Source: Longimicrobium sp. (GTDB lineage Bacteria > Gemmatimonadota > Gemmatimonadetes > Longimicrobiales > Longimicrobiaceae). Taken from it: a stretch of DNA of 64,000 nt. The stretch covers positions 1 to 64,000 of the forward strand of contig DASVQP010000130.1 in NCBI GenBank assembly GCA_036389135.1, in the 5' to 3' direction. A program made the translations under genes and the position numbers. Shown here one piece after another: positions 53,207 to 61,854 of the stretch. Position 1 is the stretch's first letter. Each line of letters starts with the position of its first letter. Under the pieces are notes generated by a model. That model saw only the letters and a program-made list of their open reading frames with translations. It made no database searches and was not told the origin of the DNA.

Positions 53207-53922
53207 GCACCACCTCCGTGGGGGTACGCCTGCTGTCGGCGGCGAACCGGGCGGTGCGCCGCACCGTCTACCGGTCCCCTGCCGCGACTCGCCTGCTCTT
53301 TGGCTCCACCCTTCGCCCCTGCGGCGCATCCAGCTTCTGGGAGCTGGGCACGCTCGCCATCCGGCAGGCGCTCGCCCGCGACCTGCGCGACGGGATGAGG
53401 GTCGTGGAGGTGGGCACGGGCCCGTACGCGACGCTGGCGTTGTGGGCGGCGCGCCGGTGGCGGCTGGAGGTGGTGGCGACGGAGCTGGTGGAGGAGTGGG
53501 CGAGCTGGGCGCGGCAGTCGGCGGAGAGCAACGGGCTGCAGGTCGACGTTCGCTGCACCGATCTGCTTGCCGGTGTGGAGGGAAGCTTCGACGTGGCGTG
53601 GTTCGTTCCTCCCTTCACCCCGCGCGCGGTGTTCGAGATGCAGATGCGGGACACGGGGCTGAGCGACGACGAAGAGCGGCGCCGCCAGGCCGTCCGCACC
53701 TGCGGGGGTGAGATGGGGTGGGAGGTGCTCGATCGCTTTCTTGCCGCGGTGGGGCCGCGCCTGCGTCCCGGGGGGCGTGCCTACGTGTGCGTGAACCACG
53801 TCCACCAGAGTCCCGGCACGGTGCGCCGCCTGGCCGTGGAGCGGGGTCTGCGCGTGGTGCGCGAGCAGCGCCTCCCGCTCCTTCCTTATTCGGTGGTGGT
53901 CGTCGCGGCCGGTGGAGCCTGA
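53203..53922 (+). CDS. Class I SAM-dependent methyltransferase
   Basis: 239 aa. SAM loop at VVEVGTGPYATLALWAAR, acidic residue in VVATELVEEWASWARQSAES, and a catalytic-type VAWFVPPFTPR, a variant of the NPPY motif of N-methyltransferases and RsmC/PrmA-like enzymes. The C-terminus folds as the usual strand pair (GGRAYVCVNHVHQ, VVREQRLPLLPYSVVVVAA). Substrate unknown; overlap with the glycosyltransferase suggests methylation of a glycan or its precursor. Its last 37 nt overlap the convergent glycosyltransferase gene, an unusually long tail-to-tail overlap. Confidence 0.8.
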   Translation: MSTTSVGVRLLSAANRAVRRTVYRSPAATRLLFGSTLRPCGASSFWELGTLAIRQALARDLRDGMRVVEVGTGPYATLALWAARRWRLEVVATELVEEWASWARQSAESNGLQVDVRCTDLLAGVEGSFDVAWFVPPFTPRAVFEMQMRDTGLSDDEERRRQAVRTCGGEMGWEVLDRFLAAVGPRLRPGGRAYVCVNHVHQSPGTVRRLAVERGLRVVREQRLPLLPYSVVVVAAGGA

Positions 53923-54821
53923 TCCTGCCGAAGGAGGAACAGCCCGGCGGTACCCCCCGCCGCCGCCGCGATCGACGCGGCCGCCAGGATCACCGGTACT
54001 CTCCACCCCCGCGCCAGCAGACGGAGGCACAGGTGCTCGGCCCCGCCCACGAGCGGCGAGCGGCCGGCCCGGATCCGGACGAGGGAGCTGAAGGCGACGT
54101 CCGCCAGCGGCACCGCCACCAGGAGCAGCGCGCCGGCTCCCGAACCCACGCCGCGCGACGTCGCCATCACCAGCGCGGCGAAGGAGAGCCCCAGCGCGAA
54201 CGAGCCGACGTCGCCCATGAAGATGCGCGCCGGCGGCCGGTTGTGCAGGAGGAAGCCCAGTGCGCCGCCCGCGATGGCGAAGGCGACCGCCGCCGCCGTC
54301 CGGTCCCCCAGGTGGCCCGCCGCGAGCGCGAAGGCCACGGCGCTGACCACCGCCACGCTCGCGGCCAGTCCGTCCATGACGTCGATGAAGTTCCAGCTGT
54401 TGACGATCCAGAGGCACACGAACACGCTGGCCGCGGCATCGGCGGCGGGGTGGGTAAGCACGTCGAGACGCAGTCCGCCCCACACCAGCACCCCCGCCGC
54501 CGCACCCTGCACCGCGAGCTGGAGGGCGGGGGAGAGCGGGCGCTCCGCCCAGTCCTTGTAGAGCCCCAGCAGCAGGAGGGGAACCAGGGCGAGGGCGAAG
54601 GCCCTCCAGCGCGAGTCCGCCGCCGCCGCCATCGCCAGCACGGGCGCCACTCCCGACAAGATCGCGACACCCCCCAGCAGCGGAACCGCACGGGTGTGCG
54701 TGGGCACGTCCGGGTTCGCGCCGGCCACGATCCCCAGCCGCGAAGCCAGGCGCCCAGCGAGCGGCGTGAGGGCGGCGCACAGGACGGCCGCCAGGAGCGC
54801 GCCGGCCAGCGCCGCGCTCAC
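53886..54821 (-). CDS. MraY/WecA-family phospho-sugar transferase
   Basis: 311 aa, about ten membrane spans. Polyprenyl-phosphate phospho-N-acetylhexosamine transferase: DVPTHTRAVPLLGGVAILSG, LLGLYKDWAERPLSPALQL, the Mg2+ site NSWNFIDVMDGLAASVA, and IFMGDVGSFALGLSFAALV. It would start a lipid-linked glycan at the inner membrane. It closes an operon of four overlapping genes on the minus strand (57041, 55755, 54818, 53886). Confidence 0.88.
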   Translation of the reverse strand: MSAALAGALLAAVLCAALTPLAGRLASRLGIVAGANPDVPTHTRAVPLLGGVAILSGVAPVLAMAAAADSRWRAFALALVPLLLLGLYKDWAERPLSPALQLAVQGAAAGVLVWGGLRLDVLTHPAADAAASVFVCLWIVNSWNFIDVMDGLAASVAVVSAVAFALAAGHLGDRTAAAVAFAIAGGALGFLLHNRPPARIFMGDVGSFALGLSFAALVMATSRGVGSGAGALLLVAVPLADVAFSSLVRIRAGRSPLVGGAEHLCLRLLARGWRVPVILAAASIAAAAGGTAGLFLLRQDQAPPAATTTTE

Positions 54822-55762
54822 CGCCCCGCCCCGCCCAGCCGGGCCTCCACCAACCGCCGGATCTCGTCGCGCGGGTGCACCGCCGGCTCATACCCCAGCT
54901 CCTCCCGGATGCGCCGCATGTCCGCGGACTGCCGCGACGGCGATTGGTGCGGCGCGGCCGTGTGCGTCACCGTGATCGACGGATCGGCCTCGCGCATCCA
55001 GCGGGCCACCTCGGCCACCGGCGTCTCGGTTCCGCCGCCCAGGTTGTACGTCCGGCACTGCCGCGGGGGGATGGGCGCCCGCGCCGCCATTTCCAGCGCG
55101 CGCACCGCGTCGTCCACGCAGGTGAGGTCCACCGTGCCGCACCCGTCGCCGTGCAGCGTCAACGGCCGTCCCGCGGCGGCGAGCTCCAGCCAGTGCGCGA
55201 TGAAGTGCCCCCGCTCACCCGCCGCCGGCCCGGCGCCGAACACGGTAAAGGGGCGAAAGATCACCGCGGAGAAGCCGCCCGCCGCCGCCGAGGCCGCGAC
55301 CATCCCCTCCCCGGCGAGCTTCGACGCCGCGTAGAGCCCGATCGCCCGGAGCGCCCCCGACTCTGGAGTGGGGAACACGGTGCCGTCAGGGTCGTACACC
55401 CCGCCCGAGCTCGTGAAGACGACGCGCGGCCGGCTGCCGGAGGCGATCACCTCGTCCAGCAGGTTGGCCATCCCCAGCACGTTGGTCTGCCACCCGCAAG
55501 CGGGATCCTCCTCGCACGTCTTCTTCAGCTTTGCCGCCAGCGCGAAAACCGCCTCCGCGCCCCGCGCGACTCCGCGGAGGCCGGCGGCCCGGCGCACGTC
55601 CCGCTCCTCCACCCGGCAGCGTGAGTCCAGGTCGGCGGGGGGAGGGGCGATGTCGGCCACCGTGACGTCGGCTCCCCGCGCGGCCAGCGCGTTGGCGAGC
55701 CGGCTGCCGATGAACCCGCACCCGCCGACGATCACCACGCGCCCCGGCCGCACGTCAGACAC
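54818..55762 (-). CDS. NAD-dependent sugar epimerase/dehydratase (SDR)
   Basis: 314 aa from a GTG at 55762. Extended SDR: VVIVGGCGFIGSRLANALAA, and RVVFTSSGGVYDP with catalytic YAASKLAGEGMV (YxxxK, Tyr-Lys). FRPFTVFGAG, LHGDGCGTVDLTCVDDAVRA and TYNLGGGTE are the substrate side. It probably makes a nucleotide sugar for the neighbouring transferase. Overlaps the upstream FAD gene by 8 nt and the downstream transferase by 4 nt. Confidence 0.9.
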   Translation of the reverse strand: MSDVRPGRVVIVGGCGFIGSRLANALAARGADVTVADIAPPPADLDSRCRVEERDVRRAAGLRGVARGAEAVFALAAKLKKTCEEDPACGWQTNVLGMANLLDEVIASGSRPRVVFTSSGGVYDPDGTVFPTPESGALRAIGLYAASKLAGEGMVAASAAAGGFSAVIFRPFTVFGAGPAAGERGHFIAHWLELAAAGRPLTLHGDGCGTVDLTCVDDAVRALEMAARAPIPPRQCRTYNLGGGTETPVAEVARWMREADPSITVTHTAAPHQSPSRQSADMRRIREELGYEPAVHPRDEIRRLVEARLGGAGR

Positions 55763-57044
55763 GCGCCACCTCCCGCCCCGCGACCGCTTCCGCCGCCGCC
55801 ATCCCCGACGCATAGGCGCCCTCCAGCGACAGGTACTCCCACGTGCCGAATCGGCCGGCGAGCAGCACCCCGCGCTCGCGGAGCATCTCCGCCATTTCGC
55901 GGAACCACGGACGCCCCGCCGCCCGCCACACCACGTACGCGGGCGACAGCACGATCTCCTCCGCGCTCCACGACTCCACCTCGATCAACCCCACGCGAAC
56001 GAGGTATTCCACGGCCGACACCGCGATCTCCCCCGAGCCGCGCCGCTCCCCCTCGCGCGGAATCGTGTGCTCGATGGAAAGGCTGATGCACCCCGGCGGG
56101 CAGGTGCGGGGGTTCAGGTTCGCCGGGAAGCCCACCCGGTGGAAGACGACGGACGGATCGGGGGTGTAGATCCAGTGCAGGTCGCTCAGCATCCGCCCGC
56201 GGATGCGGACGCGGACGTTGCCCACGCGGGTCGCGTCCAGCAGTCCGCCCTCCGGCAGGGGGAGCTTCGCGGCTGCCAGGAGCGCGGGGAGCGGCATCGT
56301 GCTGATCAGGTGGTCGAACGGGAACTCCCTTCCGTCGCGGGTGGCGGCCGTGCGCCGCTCCAGATCCACCGACGCCACGGTGCTGTGGAGGTGGACCTGT
56401 GGCTGGAGGGGCCGCGCCAGCGCGTCGATGACGTCGCCCAGCCGCCCGGAGGCGGGATAAAGGAAGTGCGCGTTGTATCCCGTGTAGCCGGTGGGCCCAC
56501 GGATACCCTCCTCCACCAGGTCGAGCTGGGGATCGGGGAGGAAGTCGCCCGCGCAGTCGGGCGGCAGCTCCTCCAGCCCGCGCCCCCAGAGCTTCTCGTT
56601 GTACGGCCTGAAGAAGAGCGCCTCCATCGTCTCGCCCCACGCTCCCGCCAGCACGCCGGCGAAGGAGGCGGGGTTGGGGTCGCGGCCGGCGTGCGCCTGG
56701 CGCGCCGTTTTCAGCGCACGCCTGGCGAGGCCGGGATCGCCCAGCGCCCACAGGTTGAACTGGAAGGGGTAGGGCACCACCGCATCGCGCACCACCACCG
56801 CGGCGCGCCTTTCCGTGCGCGTGAGCGGCACGCCGAGCGCTTCGAACTCGGCCCGGACCTCCGGCCGGCTGAAGTGCAGGACGTGCCCGGTGCGGTCGAA
56901 GCTGAACCCGTCCGCCTGGTCCGTGCACGCCAGGCCCCCGAGCTCGCCCGAGCCTTCCAGGATCGTGCACCCCAGCCCGCGCGAGCGAAGCGCCCGGGCG
57001 GCGGCCAGCCCGGCCACGCCGCCCCCCGCGATCAGCGTCCTCAA
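55755..57044 (-). CDS. FAD-dependent oxidoreductase, UDP-galactopyranose-mutase/protoporphyrinogen-oxidase-like
   Basis: 429 aa from a TTG at 57044 (TTGA overlap with the DegT gene). N-terminal FAD site TLIAGGGVAGLAAARALRSR, GCTILEGSGELGGLACTDQ, FSFDRTGHVLHF. The middle resembles NAD(P)-binding amine-oxidase-like proteins (FFRPYNEKLWGRGLEELPPD, YNAHFLYPASGRLGDVIDAL), a pattern common in genes annotated as UDP-galactopyranose mutase-like in glycan loci. The C-terminal FAD contact is GRFGTWEYLSLEGAYASGMA. The exact reaction is not determinable. Confidence 0.8.
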   Translation of the reverse strand: MRTLIAGGGVAGLAAARALRSRGLGCTILEGSGELGGLACTDQADGFSFDRTGHVLHFSRPEVRAEFEALGVPLTRTERRAAVVVRDAVVPYPFQFNLWALGDPGLARRALKTARQAHAGRDPNPASFAGVLAGAWGETMEALFFRPYNEKLWGRGLEELPPDCAGDFLPDPQLDLVEEGIRGPTGYTGYNAHFLYPASGRLGDVIDALARPLQPQVHLHSTVASVDLERRTAATRDGREFPFDHLISTMPLPALLAAAKLPLPEGGLLDATRVGNVRVRIRGRMLSDLHWIYTPDPSVVFHRVGFPANLNPRTCPPGCISLSIEHTIPREGERRGSGEIAVSAVEYLVRVGLIEVESWSAEEIVLSPAYVVWRAAGRPWFREMAEMLRERGVLLAGRFGTWEYLSLEGAYASGMAAAEAVAGREVARV

Positions 57045-58387
57045 GCCTCCTCCGCCAGTATGGACGCATGCCGCGCCACCTTCACCATGGCCGCGCAATA
57101 TGCCGCGATGATATGGGAGCTCGGCTCCGTGAACGCCGGAAACTGGAGGGTGGCCGCGGAAAACCGCTCCGCGCGGGGAAAGTCGCCGGGGCCGTACACC
57201 AGGGCGCGGCTGATGTGCGGGCCGCGCCGTGGCCATCCGTTGCGGTACATGCGGTCGTCGAGCGTCTGGAAGATCGGGGTGAGGTGCAGGGGCTTCGCCA
57301 GGCTCCCCGGGCTTACCTCCAGCACGCCCTCCGCGCGCAGGGCCTCCACGTAGCGCCCCGCCAGCAGCCCGCCCAGCTCCGCCGCGTCGTAGCGCACCAG
57401 ATAGCGGAAGTAGCCTCCTCTCGACACGCCCGGCGCGGTCGTCAGCGGGCGCACTCCGGGAACGCCGCGCAGCTCCTCGTCGAAGTACCACAGGTTCGCG
57501 CGGCGCGCTTCGATGCGCGCCGGCAGCTTGCGAAGCTGCGACAGGGCAAGGGCCGCTCCCAGGGGGTGGAGCCGGTTCTTGAGTCCGTATCCCGTCTCGG
57601 CAAAGGGCGCGTACGCGTCGGTGGTGGCGGGCGTGCGCTGCCGGAAGTGGCCCAGCAGCGAGGCACGCTCCATCACCCGCGGATCGCGGCAGATCAGCAC
57701 CCCGCCTTCGCCCGCGGGCACCGCCTTGTGGGCCTGCAGGCTGAAGCACCCCGCGTCGCCAAAGGTGCCGGCGAGCTGTCCGTGGAGCGTGGCCCCGTGC
57801 GCGTGGGAGCAGTCTTCCACCACGCGGAGCGCGTGCTTTCGGGCGAACGCGAGCACGGCGGGCATGTCGCACACGTGGCCGTACTGGTGGGTGACCACGA
57901 TGGCGCGGGTGCGGGGGCCGATGCGCGGCTCCGCATCCGCGAGGTCCAGGTTCCCCGTTTCCTCTTCGACGTCGCAGAGAACGGGAACGAGGTGGCAGTG
58001 CAGCATCGGGAGCACCGTGGAGAGGTGCGTGTATGCCGGCGCCAGCACCTCGTCCCCCGGCTCCAGGTCCAGGGCGAAGAACGCCGCGTGCAGCGCCGCG
58101 CTCCCCGAATTCGCCGACATCGCAAAGGGCACCCCGTGGTACGATGCGAATGCGTCCTCGAATTCCGCGACGACGCCTGCCCGGCGATGGTACGAGAGCT
58201 CGGCGCTGCGCAGCTGCGCGAGCACCGCCTCCTCGTCGTCTGCCTCGATGAGCGGCCACCGGAAGTGCGGACCGGGGATGCGGACGCTTGCGGGGCCCCC
58301 GAGCAGGGCAGGGAGAGGCGCCGCTCCGCCATCCGTCACACCGATGCGGGCCGCGTCCGTCGTCTCGAGGGGGTTCGGAAGTGCCAT
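57041..58387 (-). CDS. DegT/DnrJ/EryC1 family sugar aminotransferase
   Basis: 448 aa from the ATG at 58387. PLP-dependent transaminase of nucleotide-sugar synthesis: SANSGSAALHAAFFALDLEP, VLAPAYTHLSTVLPMLHCHL, VVTHQYGHVCDMPAVLAFAR, VVEDCSHAHGATLHGQLAGT, and the PLP lysine in FSLQAHKAVPAGEGGVLIC. About 60 residues longer than the shortest family members, with an insertion around residues 330-400. First gene of the minus-strand glycan operon. Confidence 0.9.
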   Translation of the reverse strand: MALPNPLETTDAARIGVTDGGAAPLPALLGGPASVRIPGPHFRWPLIEADDEEAVLAQLRSAELSYHRRAGVVAEFEDAFASYHGVPFAMSANSGSAALHAAFFALDLEPGDEVLAPAYTHLSTVLPMLHCHLVPVLCDVEEETGNLDLADAEPRIGPRTRAIVVTHQYGHVCDMPAVLAFARKHALRVVEDCSHAHGATLHGQLAGTFGDAGCFSLQAHKAVPAGEGGVLICRDPRVMERASLLGHFRQRTPATTDAYAPFAETGYGLKNRLHPLGAALALSQLRKLPARIEARRANLWYFDEELRGVPGVRPLTTAPGVSRGGYFRYLVRYDAAELGGLLAGRYVEALRAEGVLEVSPGSLAKPLHLTPIFQTLDDRMYRNGWPRRGPHISRALVYGPGDFPRAERFSAATLQFPAFTEPSSHIIAAYCAAMVKVARHASILAEEA

Positions 58388-58558
58388 CGGGGAAGAGCCG
58401 GAGCGGGTGCGTGAGGTGCCAATCCGGGCGCCACGTCGGCCGGGGCAAGGACGTACGTAACACTAGCGATGCGCGGCCAGGATCGCCACAGATCCCGCGC
58501 CATTGCCGGCTGGAGCCGCGTCGTATGCCCCGCACCCTCCTCTGATCGACGGACGGGC

Positions 58559-58596
58559 AAGCGGAGGGGCGGCTCGCGCGAGCCGCCCCTCCGCTT
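58559..58596 (-). terminator. 17-bp hairpin after the SEDS-like gene
   Basis: Perfect stem AAGCGGAGGGGCGGCTC / GAGCCGCCCCTCCGCTT with a GCGC loop, 59 nt beyond the stop at 58655. No T-tract on the minus strand, but AC-rich DNA follows. Confidence 0.6.
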
Positions 58597-58654
58597 GTCA
58601 AACGTGATCGTCGTTGATCCTCCGCGCCAGGCCCCTGTCGTCACGCCGGGCTCT

Positions 58655-59587
58655 TCATGCGTACGCGATGCCGATCCGCAGATCGGAACCCCGGTCTCCC
58701 TCCGCCGGCGCCGCATGTTCCGCACGTCCCTCGGCGGAAGCGGCGGATCGCGCCTTCCCGGGCAGGAACGCCAGGCTGAGCGCGTACCCCAGCACAGAGC
58801 TCCCACCGTAGCCCACCAGCGGCGTGGGATAGTTGCCGAGCGCGGCCGCCACCGCGATGCAGAGCCACGCGAGACCGAAAACAGCATAGACGTCGCGGTT
58901 CTCCGGATCGGCCCTGACTCCTGAGATCGCCGGAACGACGAGCAGGAGCGCGCCACTGACGACGGCCAGCCCCGCCAGCGCGTGAACCTCGAACGCGGTG
59001 TAGAAGATCTGATCGACGTACGGCACGGCCGGCAGCCGATCGGGGCGGAGCAGCGTCGCCACGAAGCCCGCGGTGGCCACGCCCAGCGCCGAGATCATCC
59101 ACCGATCCCGCCGGTGCACCGCGAGCACCGCCAGTGACAGGGCGAGCACGCCGGCCATCGCGCGGTCGGGCTGCAGAGCGAGCGCAACGGCCGCCAGCAT
59201 CACCCCCAGCGTAGAGAGCAGATCGCGGCGCCGCGCGAACGCGACCAGCATCGCGGGCACCACCACGAGGCTGATCTGCAGGTTGAGCCCCGCGATGGAC
59301 ATCCAGCGCGAGGCACCCTCCACCGAGACACCGAACAGCGCCGTGGCGAGCAGCAGCCCTCCGGATGCCAGGAGCCCCACGCCGAGGAGCGACGGCATCC
59401 GCCCCGCCGAGCCCGGCATGACGCCAAGGAACGCGAGTCCCAGCACCAGGGCCAGCGCATTGACGGCGAGATAGACGGGCGGAGCGCCGGCCGCGGCCAT
59501 GTACGCCAATCCGAGCCCCGTCGCCGCGATCGCGCACGCGACTCCCACGAACCTCGGGTTCGTCAACGATCCCGCGCGTTTCTCCAT
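58655..59587 (-). CDS. Divergent SEDS (FtsW/RodA-like) membrane protein
   Basis: 310 aa, nine or ten predicted spans. Segments recall FtsW/RodA glycosyltransferases: GVSVEGASRWMSIAGLNLQI (compare G-x-ARRW-I-G), VALALQPDRAMAGVLALSL (compare the LQPD motif) and NYPTPLVGYGGSSVLGYALS (compare PxxxYGGSS). The protein is shorter than typical SEDS members (about 370-400 aa) and other regions are poorly conserved. It may polymerise a glycan rather than peptidoglycan; no bPBP partner is next to it. Start ATG at 59587. Confidence 0.7.
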   Translation of the reverse strand: MEKRAGSLTNPRFVGVACAIAATGLGLAYMAAAGAPPVYLAVNALALVLGLAFLGVMPGSAGRMPSLLGVGLLASGGLLLATALFGVSVEGASRWMSIAGLNLQISLVVVPAMLVAFARRRDLLSTLGVMLAAVALALQPDRAMAGVLALSLAVLAVHRRDRWMISALGVATAGFVATLLRPDRLPAVPYVDQIFYTAFEVHALAGLAVVSGALLLVVPAISGVRADPENRDVYAVFGLAWLCIAVAAALGNYPTPLVGYGGSSVLGYALSLAFLPGKARSAASAEGRAEHAAPAEGDRGSDLRIGIAYA

Positions 59588-60102
59588 GCTGGCTCCGTAG
59601 AGGAGGGGTGACAGGCACTTCCGCTGAGCGCAGGAGCGTGTGGGAAGGGCGAGCTTGCCCGGAAGGTACGTCTCCGCGGAGGTTCCACAAGATGTTCGAC
59701 ATCGGGCCCCCACCGCACCATCAAGGCGATCGTGGGTTGGAACGCGAATCACACTGAAACGTGTGAGCAGAAACGACCCAAACACCGCAGGGCGGATTCC
59801 AGATGGAATCCGCCCCGGCGGGGGCGGGCGCGCTCCACGGACGGTCACTCCGAACCGCCTCGCGTGCTCGAAGTTCGCTCCTAAGTAAATCCAGAAACAC
59901 AACGAGCAATCCCAGAGCAGCCACATCCGAAAACGGCCGGCATGGCCTACGTGCGGATGCGAGAGCTGTAGCGCGACCGGCGCCGAACGCCAGTGGCCGG
60001 GCGCGGTTTGGCGACGTTGTTTGTCGCCTTACTGCGCGCGCAGCCCGGCCCCTGCCAGGGGGAACACGCCCAAGCCTCTAATCGAACTGCCTACTGAACT
60101 AC
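59588..60102. other. Spacer with hairpins, no gene
   Basis: 515 nt without a supported gene. Two perfect small hairpins: GGCGGATTCC-AGAT-GGAATCCGCC (59791-59814) and GGCGAC-GTTGTTT-GTCGCC (60010-60028). Composition is slightly less GC-rich than the glycan operon. Confidence 0.6.
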
Positions 60103-60408
60103 TTACAGCAGGATCGCAAGCGATTGGAGTAGCACAAGCACCAGCAGTAGCCACTCCGGAGGAGCAAGGTTCCTACTTGTGCCCCGATGAGCGATCCAAA
60201 GCATTATGGCGCCCCCGCAGATGAAAAGCGCCTGCTTAGCCACGCTCCTCCACAGCCGCTCGGTTGGGACGAATGGCGCGTCGAGGATCGCGTCGAGCAT
60301 CGCACGGGCGGACAGCGTGATTCCGACGATGGCTGCGACCCAGATGATCGCAAGAAGCTGTTTGTATCTCCTGGCGCCAGCCGTACGCGGCATTTCTCTC
60401 ACCCTCAC
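60103..60408 (-). CDS. Small membrane protein
   Basis: 101 aa from a GTG at 60408, which is better placed after GGAGGAGGTC than the ATG at 60393. Three spans: YKQLLAIIWVAAIVGITLSA, AKQALFICGGAIMLWIAH and WLLLVLVLLQSLAILL. No family recognised. It follows the lipoprotein gene with an 11-nt gap on the same strand and is probably expressed with it. Confidence 0.6.
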   Translation of the reverse strand: MRVREMPRTAGARRYKQLLAIIWVAAIVGITLSARAMLDAILDAPFVPTERLWRSVAKQALFICGGAIMLWIAHRGTSRNLAPPEWLLLVLVLLQSLAILL

Positions 60409-60419
60409 GACCTCCTCCC

Positions 60420-61406
60420 TTAGGGTGTTGGGACCAGCGCCGACGCCCCGCACGCGAGTCCCGCGCCCAACAGTGCCCACGCGCTCGCGCCGGTTGCCTC
60501 GGATACTGCGCCCCTCGCGTCCTCCTGACGCTGGAGTGCCTGCTTGTACTGATACTCGTACAACTGTCGCATAGCTGGGTCGGGATTGTTCTCGATAATC
60601 GCTTGATAAAGACGCTGTAGGCCTTCGGCCTCCCGATACGCCTTGTACCATGCTTCGAACTTGTCCGCCACCTGCGCGACCGTATAGGTGCTATTCAGCA
60701 TCGCGAGCACACACACAGTCCAGAGAAGCGGGCCCTGTTCATAGCTTTTCGCCGGGTCGGTGTCCTCTGGGGGGGCTGGATCACCCCCGCCTCCACCACC
60801 ACCCCACGAGTTGGGGTCGCTCCACCAATCCTCTGACCCACTCCCAAACTTGTTCGTGCATTCATGCGGCCTTGCCTCACACGGGTCTGAGTTCTCCCTT
60901 GGAGGCGCCGTGACCACGAGCGGGTCAAACACGCACGCGTTGGTGTTCTCGTCCTCGACACAGCTCTGCGTCGTCAACATCCCCTGGCGCACGATGAACT
61001 GGTCCGCCCCTCCGCCCCGCTCCACGCCGAAGTGGCGATCCACGCGGCGCAGCGCTGCCTCCGAGTACGGCACCGTGCAGGTCGCCGTGTGCGCGATCCC
61101 GCCACCCGGCGCCAACCGCCAGAAGAGGTAGCGCACCATCGGGCCGCGCGCGTCGTATTCCGAGCGGGGGAGGAAGATCGTATCCCGGCGCGTCTGCCAT
61201 CCGGTGGCTGGCGCCGGTGCCGGGCGGCCGAGCACACATACCAGCGGCGATTGCCCGAGGTGCAACCCTCCTCCAGCGGCAGCTCGTCCTCCGGCACTCC
61301 GTGCGGGCGCTGATGGTGCGACAGCCGTAGGGAGATCCCGGCAGGCGGTCAATGCAAGGAGTACGGCGCAGACGACGCTCGTCCCGGGTGCTTTGCGAGG
61401 CATCAT
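60420..61406 (-). CDS. Lipoprotein of unknown function
   Basis: 328 aa. Signal MMPRKAPGTSVVCAVLLALT with lipobox LTAC. Mature part: an Ala/Gly-rich segment, then a domain of about 110 residues with conserved-looking Cys and Trp (TIFLPRSEYDARGPMVRYLF, WRLAPGGGIAHTATCTVPYS, GMLTTQSCVEDENTNACVFD), a Gly-rich linker (SWGGGGGGGDPAP), and a helical C-terminus (DKFEAWYKAYREAEGLQRLY, YEYQYKQALQRQEDARGAV). No named domain. Confidence 0.65.
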   Translation of the reverse strand: MMPRKAPGTSVVCAVLLALTACRDLPTAVAPSAPARSAGGRAAAGGGLHLGQSPLVCVLGRPAPAPATGWQTRRDTIFLPRSEYDARGPMVRYLFWRLAPGGGIAHTATCTVPYSEAALRRVDRHFGVERGGGADQFIVRQGMLTTQSCVEDENTNACVFDPLVVTAPPRENSDPCEARPHECTNKFGSGSEDWWSDPNSWGGGGGGGDPAPPEDTDPAKSYEQGPLLWTVCVLAMLNSTYTVAQVADKFEAWYKAYREAEGLQRLYQAIIENNPDPAMRQLYEYQYKQALQRQEDARGAVSEATGASAWALLGAGLACGASALVPTP

Positions 61407-61632
61407 AAAAGTTTTTACGCGAAAGGGTTGACACGAGAGACGAGAGGGGGCGGCCGCATCCGGTATAGAGCGACTGATCTTTCCCAGCGGTTCGCTTGTA
61501 ACGGCGAATTAGGTGCTGTTTGGATGCGGCGTCAAGTCCCAGCCGCGTCTGCCGCTCCAAAGCCGCCAGCGCACCGCATCGAGAGGCGGGCGCACGCGCG
61601 CAGCGGTGCGTATGCCCGTGCGCGCGCTTCAA
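61407..61632. other. Spacer upstream of the tRNA promoter
   Basis: No gene is supported. AT-rich bases just before the lipoprotein start (AAAGTTTTTACGC) could hold its promoter. TTGACA occurs at 61427 on the plus strand but has no -10 at a usable distance. Confidence 0.4.
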
Positions 61633-61661
61633 TTGACCGCCCCCGTGTGTCTTGCTAGATT
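61633..61661 (+). promoter_or_regulatory. Promoter of the truncated tRNA-Arg
   Basis: TTGACC (61633-61638), a 17-nt spacer and TAGATT (61656-61661). The tRNA-like 5' end follows 12 nt later. Confidence 0.6.
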
Positions 61662-61673
61662 CGACCCGATTTG

Positions 61674-61733
61674 GCTCCCGTAGCTCAGGTGGATAGAGCA
61701 CAAGATTCCTAAACCGGAGGTCGGGGGTTCGAG
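61674..61733 (+). pseudogene. Chimeric, 3'-truncated tRNA-Arg remnant
   Basis: A tRNA is readable from GCTCCCG (acceptor 5' arm) through TAGCTCAGGTGGATAGAGC (D arm), the anticodon loop TTCCTAA (anticodon CCT, Arg), the variable region and GGGGGTTCGAG (5' T arm and loop). The anticodon stem does not pair: the 5' side is CAAGA but the 3' side is ACCGG, which would suit a 5' side of CCGGT as in tRNA-Arg(TCT). The 3' T arm and acceptor strand are missing; sequence changes to ATTCGTTTGCG. This looks like the left end of an integration event or a recombinant of two tRNA-Arg genes, not a functional tRNA. Confidence 0.6.
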
Positions 61734-61761
61734 CATTCGTTTGCGAACCTGAGCTAAATGG

Positions 61762-61805
61762 CCCGTAGGACGGCGACTTACGCCGCCTGCGGGTTTTCGT
61801 TTTTA
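61762..61805 (+). terminator. Rho-independent terminator after the tRNA remnant
   Basis: CCCGTAGGACGGCG pairs imperfectly with CGCCGCCTGCGGG around ACTTA and is followed by TTTTCGTTTTT. Confidence 0.75.
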
Positions 61806-61819
61806 GCTCAGGTCTGGAG

Positions 61820-61846
61820 CCAGTAACAAAACTCCAGTAACAAAAC
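61820..61846 (+). repeat. Tandem 13-bp repeat CCAGTAACAAAAC
   Basis: Two exact copies, 61820-61832 and 61834-61846, at 14-bp spacing. Direct repeats of this size near an integrase are typical of recombinase arm-type sites; that use is inference. Confidence 0.7.
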
Positions 61847-61854
61847 GCAGAACG

